From Thermohalobaculum sediminis (GTDB taxonomy: Bacteria > Pseudomonadota > Alphaproteobacteria > Rhodobacterales > Rhodobacteraceae): a stretch of DNA of 64,000 bases. Of this stretch, positions 59,783-64,000 are shown piece after piece; the first letter of the stretch is position 1, and each line of letters opens with the position of its first letter. The translations under genes and the position numbers were made by a program. The notes beneath the pieces were generated by a model that worked only from the letters and a program-made list of their open reading frames with translations, did no database searches and was not told the DNA's origin. The DNA lies in NCBI RefSeq assembly GCF_023487995.1, contig NZ_JAMFKN010000009.1, positions 1 through 64,000 of the forward strand, given 5' to 3'.

Positions 59783-60724
59783 ATGGACGCGCTGGCAGTC
59801 GTGATGGATCGGCCCGGGAGCCTCGCGCTCTCGCGTCTCGATCTCGCGGCGCCGGGTGCGGCCGATGTCGTCGTCGAGGTGCGGTGGTCCGGGATCTCGA
59901 CCGGCACCGAGAAGCTGCTCTGGACCGGGCAGATGCCCGCCTTCCCCGGCATGGGCTATCCCCTTGTTCCCGGGTACGAATCCGTCGGTGAGGTGGTCGA
60001 GGCGGGGCCTGCCTCGGGCTGCAGGGTGGGTGAGTTCGTGTTCGTCCCGGGCGCGCGCTGCTTCGGCGACATGCGCAGCCTGTTCGGCGCCTCGGCCTCG
60101 CGGCTGGTGGTGCCGGGGACACGGGTGATCCCGCTCGACCGCGGCCTCGGCGAGCGTGGCATCCTGATGTCGCTGGCCGCAACCGCCCATCACGCTCTGG
60201 CGCGTGCCGAGTCGGGCAGGCTGCCCAGCCTGATCGTGGGCCACGGTGTGCTGGGCCGGCTGATCGCGCGCATCGCGGTCGCCAAGGGCGGCGAGCCCGT
60301 GGTCTGGGAGATCGCGCCCACCCGCATGACCGGCGGCCAGGGCTATCTCGTGGCCCGGCCTCAGGACGATCAGCGCTTCGACTACGCCACGATCTGCGAG
60401 GCGAGCGGGGCGCCCGGCATCATCGACCAGCTTGTGCCGCGCCTGACGCGCGGCGGCGAGATCGTGCTGGCGGGGTTCTATGACGCGCGGCTCGATTTCG
60501 GCTTCACGCCCGCCTTCATGCGCGAGGCTCGGCTCTCCATCGCGGCCGAGTTCCGCCCGGACGACCTCGCCGCCGTGCGCGGGCTGATCGAGGCGGGGCG
60601 GCTCTCACTCGACGGGCTGGTCACGCATCGGTGCGCGGCGGCGGAGGCGGATCATGCCTACCGCACGGCCTTCGCGGACCCCGCCTGCCTCAAGATGATC
60701 CTGGACTGGAGGAGCCTGCAATGA
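59783..60724 (+). CDS. bchC: Bacteriochlorophyllide a dehydrogenase BchC
   Basis: 313-residue MDR-type dehydrogenase that oxidises the 3-hydroxyethyl group to 3-acetyl on the bacteriochlorophyll ring. ISTGTEKLLWTGQMPAFPGM followed by YPLVPGYESVGEVVEAG is the catalytic-domain signature of BchC. LIVGHGVLGRLIARIAVAKG is the nucleotide-binding fold. It starts the bch operon and overlaps bchX by 4 bases (ATGA). Confidence 0.95.
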   Translation: MDALAVVMDRPGSLALSRLDLAAPGAADVVVEVRWSGISTGTEKLLWTGQMPAFPGMGYPLVPGYESVGEVVEAGPASGCRVGEFVFVPGARCFGDMRSLFGASASRLVVPGTRVIPLDRGLGERGILMSLAATAHHALARAESGRLPSLIVGHGVLGRLIARIAVAKGGEPVVWEIAPTRMTGGQGYLVARPQDDQRFDYATICEASGAPGIIDQLVPRLTRGGEIVLAGFYDARLDFGFTPAFMREARLSIAAEFRPDDLAAVRGLIEAGRLSLDGLVTHRCAAAEADHAYRTAFADPACLKMILDWRSLQ

Positions 60725-61749
60725 CCCCTGCCGACGGCGCGCCCGCATCCGCCACGGCCGAGAGCCGGCCCTTCGACAAGATGGTCGCCGACCTGCGCGC
60801 CGAGGCCGCAATCGAGCCCGAGGCGCCGGCGAGCAAGGCCACGCGCGAGACGCAGATCATCGCGATCTACGGCAAGGGCGGCATCGGCAAGTCGTTCACG
60901 CTGTCGAACCTCAGCTACATGATGGCGAGCCAGGGCAAGCGGGTGCTGCTGATCGGCTGCGACCCGAAGTCGGACACCACGTCGCTGCTGTTCGAGGGGC
61001 GGGCCTGCCCCACGATCATCGAGACCTCGACCAAGAAGAAGCTTGCGGGCGAGGAGATCACCGTGGGCGATGTCTGCTTCAAGCGCGACGGCGTGTTCGC
61101 GATGGAGCTGGGCGGGCCCGAGGTCGGTCGCGGCTGCGGCGGGCGCGGCATCATCCACGGCTTCGAGACGCTCGAGAAGCTGGGCTTCCACGACTGGGAT
61201 TTCGACTACGTCCTGCTCGACTTCCTGGGCGACGTGGTCTGCGGCGGCTTCGGCCTGCCGATCGCGCGCGACATGTGCCAGAAGGTGATCGTGGTCGGCT
61301 CGAACGACCTGCAGTCGCTCTATGTCGCGAACAACGTCTGCTCGGCGGTCGATTACTTCCGCAAGCTGGGCGGCAATGTCGGCGTCGCGGGCCTCGTCAT
61401 CAACAAGGACGACGGGACGGGCGAGGCGCAGGCCTTCGCCGAAGCCGTGGGCATCCCGGTGCTGGCCGCGATCCCGGCGCACGAGGACATTCGGCGCAAG
61501 TCCGCGAACTACGAGATCGTGGGCAAGCCCGACGGCGAATGGGGCCCCCTGTTCGCCGCATTGGCCGAGAACGCCGCCAAGGCGCCGCCGGTGCATGCCA
61601 AGCCCCTGACGCAGGACGAATTGCTGGGCCTTTTCAAGGCCGACGCGACGGGGGCGAACGTCTGGCTCGAACCCGCCACCTTCGAGGACATGTGCGGCAA
61701 GGACTACGCGCCCAAGCCCTCGCTCGAAGTCATCTACGATGATGCGTGA
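60721..61749 (+). CDS. bchX: Chlorophyllide a reductase iron protein subunit X
   Basis: 342-residue nitrogenase-Fe-protein-like ATPase. P-loop GKGGIGKS (51-58); the [4Fe-4S] ligand cysteines of the dimer lie in GRGCGGRG and GDVVCGGFGLP; the switch region is DYVLLDFLGD. It passes electrons to BchYZ to reduce ring B of chlorophyllide a. The extra N-terminal 45 residues (Ala/Pro-rich) are usual for BchX. It is followed 6 bases later by bchY. Confidence 0.96.
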   Translation: MTPADGAPASATAESRPFDKMVADLRAEAAIEPEAPASKATRETQIIAIYGKGGIGKSFTLSNLSYMMASQGKRVLLIGCDPKSDTTSLLFEGRACPTIIETSTKKKLAGEEITVGDVCFKRDGVFAMELGGPEVGRGCGGRGIIHGFETLEKLGFHDWDFDYVLLDFLGDVVCGGFGLPIARDMCQKVIVVGSNDLQSLYVANNVCSAVDYFRKLGGNVGVAGLVINKDDGTGEAQAFAEAVGIPVLAAIPAHEDIRRKSANYEIVGKPDGEWGPLFAALAENAAKAPPVHAKPLTQDELLGLFKADATGANVWLEPATFEDMCGKDYAPKPSLEVIYDDA

Positions 61750-61755
61750 GCGGTG

Positions 61756-63372
61756 ATGGACGAGCGCCACCATATCGACGAGGGCCGGGCCGAGGTGGTC
61801 TATGACCGTGCGGGAGACGTCCCGCTGGACAGCCCGGCGCCTGCCTCGCGCGACCGGGCCGAAGGTGGCCCGGGGTCAAGCCCGGGGCAGCGCCCCGCCA
61901 CCGGCTGTCACGCCCCGGCCGAGCAGATGCGCTCGGCGGCGCAAGCCGCGGGCAAGGCTGAGGTCCTGGGCCGCTATGCCGAGGATTATCCCACCGGCCC
62001 GCACGACAAGCCGCAATCGATGTGCCCGGCCTTCGGCAGCCTGCGCGTGGGCCTCAGGATGCAGCGCACCGCGACGGTTCTTTCGGGTTCCGCCTGCTGC
62101 GTTTACGGGCTGACCTTCACCTCGCACTTCTACGGCGCGCGGCGGACGGTGGGCTATGTGCCCTTCAACTCCGAGACGCTGGTCACCGGCAAGCTGTTCG
62201 AGGACATCCGCGACGCCGTGCACAAGCTCGCGGACCCCGCGCTCTATGACACGGTGATCGTCACGAACCTCTGCGTGCCAACGGCTTCGGGCGTGCCGTT
62301 GCAGTTGCTGCCGAAGGAGATCAACGGCGTCCGCATCGTCGGCATCGACGTGCCGGGCTTCGGCGTGCCGACCCATGCCGAGGCCAAGGACGTGCTGGCC
62401 GGCGCGATGCTGAAATACGCGCGCGAGGAGGCGATGCAGGGCCCGGTCGCGGCCCCCCGCACGCGCAGCGACCTGCCCGGCGTCACGCTGGTGGGCGAGA
62501 TGTTCCCGGCCGACCCGATGATGATCGGGCGGATGCTCGAACCCATGGGGCTCTCGGCCGGCCCGGTCGTACCGACCCGCGAGTGGCGCGAGCTCTATGC
62601 CGCGCTCGACTGCGCCGCGGTCGCTGCGATCCATCCCTTCTACACCGCGTCTTTCCGCGAGTTCAGAGCTGCGGGGCGGCCGATCGTCGGCTCGGCCCCC
62701 GTCGGGGCGGACGGCACCCAGGACTGGCTGGAGCGGATCGGCCATGCCTGCGGTGTCGCCCGTGCCCGGATCGACGCCACGAAGAACGCGATGCTGGCCG
62801 CGGTGCGTGCGGCGCTGGAAACGGCGCCGGTGAAGGGGCGGATCACGCTGTCGGGCTACGAGGGGTCCGAGCTGATCGTCGCGCGCCTCTTGATCGAGTC
62901 GGGCGCAGATGTGCGCTATGTCGGCACCGCCTGCCCGCGCACGCCGTGGTCCGACCATGACCGCGAGTGGCTCGAGGCCAGGGGCGTTCATGTCCGCTTC
63001 CGCGCCTCGCTGGAACACGACTGCGCCGCGATGGAGGAATTCCAGCCCGACCTCGCCATCGGCACGACGCCCGTGGTGCAGAAGGCCAAGGCGCGCGGCA
63101 TTCCGGGCCTTTACTTCACCAACCTCATCTCGGCCCGGCCGCTGATGGGACCGGCCGGCGCCGGCAGCCTCGGGGTCGTCGTCAACACCGCCATCGCCCG
63201 CAAGGGGCGGATGGAGGCGATGCGCGACTTCTTCGAAGGCGTGGGCGAGGGTCATGCCGCGGGCGTCTGGGAGGACGTGCCGCGGGACCGCCCCGACTTC
63301 CGCCAGAAATACGCCCGCCAGGTCGAGAAGCTGCGCGCCCGCCAGGGCCGGGCAGAGGAGATCGGGACATGA
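61756..63372 (+). CDS. bchY: Chlorophyllide a reductase subunit Y
   Basis: 538-residue NifD-like subunit of chlorophyllide a reductase. Cluster and family blocks are [40 protein letters not shown] and [23 protein letters not shown] 61756 is used; a GTG one codon upstream is possible. Residues about 38-46 (GPGSSPGQR) are encoded by a palindromic element inserted in the poorly conserved N-terminus. The stop overlaps bchZ (ATGA). Confidence 0.95.
   Translation: MDERHHIDEGRAEVVYDRAGDVPLDSPAPASRDRAEGGPGSSPGQRPATGCHAPAEQMRSAAQAAGKAEVLGRYAEDYPTGPHDKPQSMCPAFGSLRVGLRMQRTATVLSGSACCVYGLTFTSHFYGARRTVGYVPFNSETLVTGKLFEDIRDAVHKLADPALYDTVIVTNLCVPTASGVPLQLLPKEINGVRIVGIDVPGFGVPTHAEAKDVLAGAMLKYAREEAMQGPVAAPRTRSDLPGVTLVGEMFPADPMMIGRMLEPMGLSAGPVVPTREWRELYAALDCAAVAAIHPFYTASFREFRAAGRPIVGSAPVGADGTQDWLERIGHACGVARARIDATKNAMLAAVRAALETAPVKGRITLSGYEGSELIVARLLIESGADVRYVGTACPRTPWSDHDREWLEARGVHVRFRASLEHDCAAMEEFQPDLAIGTTPVVQKAKARGIPGLYFTNLISARPLMGPAGAGSLGVVVNTAIARKGRMEAMRDFFEGVGEGHAAGVWEDVPRDRPDFRQKYARQVEKLRARQGRAEEIGT
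61868..61888. repeat. GC-rich palindromic element inside bchY
   Basis: gcccggggtcaagcccgggg c forms two self-complementary cccggg arms around gtcaag, a 6-bp stem with a 6-base loop. Elements with a ccgggcttgacccgg core are dispersed in many alphaproteobacterial genomes. Here it is translated in frame as PGSSPGQ in the variable N-terminus of BchY. Confidence 0.5.
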
Positions 63373-64000
63373 CCCTGATCTTCGACCACGACCGGGCAGG
63401 GGGCTACTGGGGCTCGGTCTATGCCTTCACGGCGATCAAGGGCTTGCAGGTCATCATTGACGGCCCGGTGGGCTGCGAGAACCTGCCGGTGACCTCGGTC
63501 CTCCACTACACCGACGCGCTGCCGCCGCACGAATTGCCCATCGTCGTGACCGGGCTGGGCGAGGAAGAACTCTCGCGCGACGGCACCGAAGGCTCGATGA
63601 AGCGCGCCTGGGGCACGCTGAGGCCCGATGAGCCCGCCGTGGTCGTCACCGGCTCGATCTCCGAGATGATCGGCGGCGGCGTGACGCCCGAGGGGACCTC
63701 GATCAAGCGGTTCCTGCCGCGCACCATCGACGAGGACCAGTGGCAATCGGCCGACCGCGCCCTGCGTTGGCTGTGGACGGAGTTCGGCCTCAAGGGCGGC
63801 AAGGCCCCGAAGCCCCGGCCGCGCAAGGACGGCGAAGCGCCGCGCGTCAACATCATCGGCCCGATCTACGGCACCTTCAACATGCCCTCGGACCTCGCCG
63901 AGATCCGCCGGTTGATCGAGGGGATCGGCGCACAGGTCAACATGGTGTTCCCGCTGGGAAGTCACCTCGCCGACGTGGGCCGGCTGATCGACGCCGAGGT
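63369..64000 (+). CDS. bchZ: Chlorophyllide a reductase subunit Z (partial, cut by window edge)
   Basis: The first 210 codons of the NifK-like partner of BchY. The ATG at 63369 overlaps the bchY stop. The protein begins [20 protein letters not shown] and continues with [20 protein letters not shown], which includes a cluster Cys, and [20 protein letters not shown]. The rest lies beyond position 64000. In relatives the puf genes for light-harvesting 1 and reaction-centre proteins follow. Confidence 0.95.
   Translation, partial: MTLIFDHDRAGGYWGSVYAFTAIKGLQVIIDGPVGCENLPVTSVLHYTDALPPHELPIVVTGLGEEELSRDGTEGSMKRAWGTLRPDEPAVVVTGSISEMIGGGVTPEGTSIKRFLPRTIDEDQWQSADRALRWLWTEFGLKGGKAPKPRPRKDGEAPRVNIIGPIYGTFNMPSDLAEIRRLIEGIGAQVNMVFPLGSHLADVGRLIDAE

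Overview
The window is GC-rich DNA (roughly 70% by eye) from the chromosome of an alphaproteobacterium, most likely a phototrophic member of the Rhodobacteraceae. Three things point there: gene orders typical of the group (argS-SPOR-nagZ-scpA-scpB, yceD-rpmF-plsX-fabH-ihfA-merR, prfA-prmC-DUF4167, rodZ-ispG, perM-hdaA-ppk-ppx, proS-lolE-lolD); spheroidene-type carotenoid genes (crtC, crtD, crtE, crtF); and the start of a bacteriochlorophyll operon, bchC-bchX-bchY-bchZ. The last gene, bchZ, is cut by the right edge. No genus is assigned.

Layout. 1-5.2 kb: tRNA-Gly(CCC), aspartate aminotransferase, an XRE regulator, a ROK kinase, sdhE, mmsB and a MarR regulator. 5.2-12 kb: rodZ-ispG-DUF1499, a small secreted Cys protein on the other strand, then prfA-prmC-DUF4167. 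12-19.2 kb: erpA opposite dgt, argS, a SPOR protein, nagZ, scpA and scpB. 19.3-25.4 kb: a double-length dCTP deaminase, tRNA-Pro(GGG) with its terminator, and the fatty-acid/ribosome operon yceD-rpmF-plsX-fabH-ihfA-merR facing bamE. 25.4-34.5 kb: an MFS transporter and a riboflavin region (nusB, ribH, ribB, ribE, ribD) interrupted by a small membrane protein and an orphan Wza-like lipoprotein, then nrdR and glyA. 34.7-45.5 kb: nadK, a Flp-like small protein, perM-hdaA-ppk-ppx and proS-lolE-lolD. 45.5-47.4 kb: an AT-rich accessory island (DCC oxidoreductase, HTTM-like membrane protein, anchored partner). 47.4-51.1 kb: an agmatinase-family gene, a sterol-desaturase-family gene and two tandem paralogues of a Lys-rich protein I do not recognise. 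51.2-54.6 kb: dnaE. 54.6-64 kb: an unlisted 27-codon membrane ORF, then the photosynthesis genes crtCD (minus strand) and crtEF-bchCXYZ (plus strand).

How the genes work together. crtE makes the C20 carotenoid and phytol precursor; crtC, crtD and crtF act late in the spheroidene pathway; bchX, Y and Z form chlorophyllide a reductase, and BchC follows it. Two regulatory regions, crtD/crtE and upstream of bchC, each carry a pair of PpsR/CrtJ-type TGT-N12-ACA palindromes spaced by exactly 8 bp, so the cluster is probably repressed by oxygen and light.

Main points for a second look: crtC has no canonical start codon in front of its conserved N-terminal block, and one extra base would fix this and place it in frame with crtD; the tandem Lys-rich paralogues have a mosaic identity pattern; the AT-rich DCC/HTTM island; a palindromic element inside the bchY reading frame; and the 27-residue membrane ORF.
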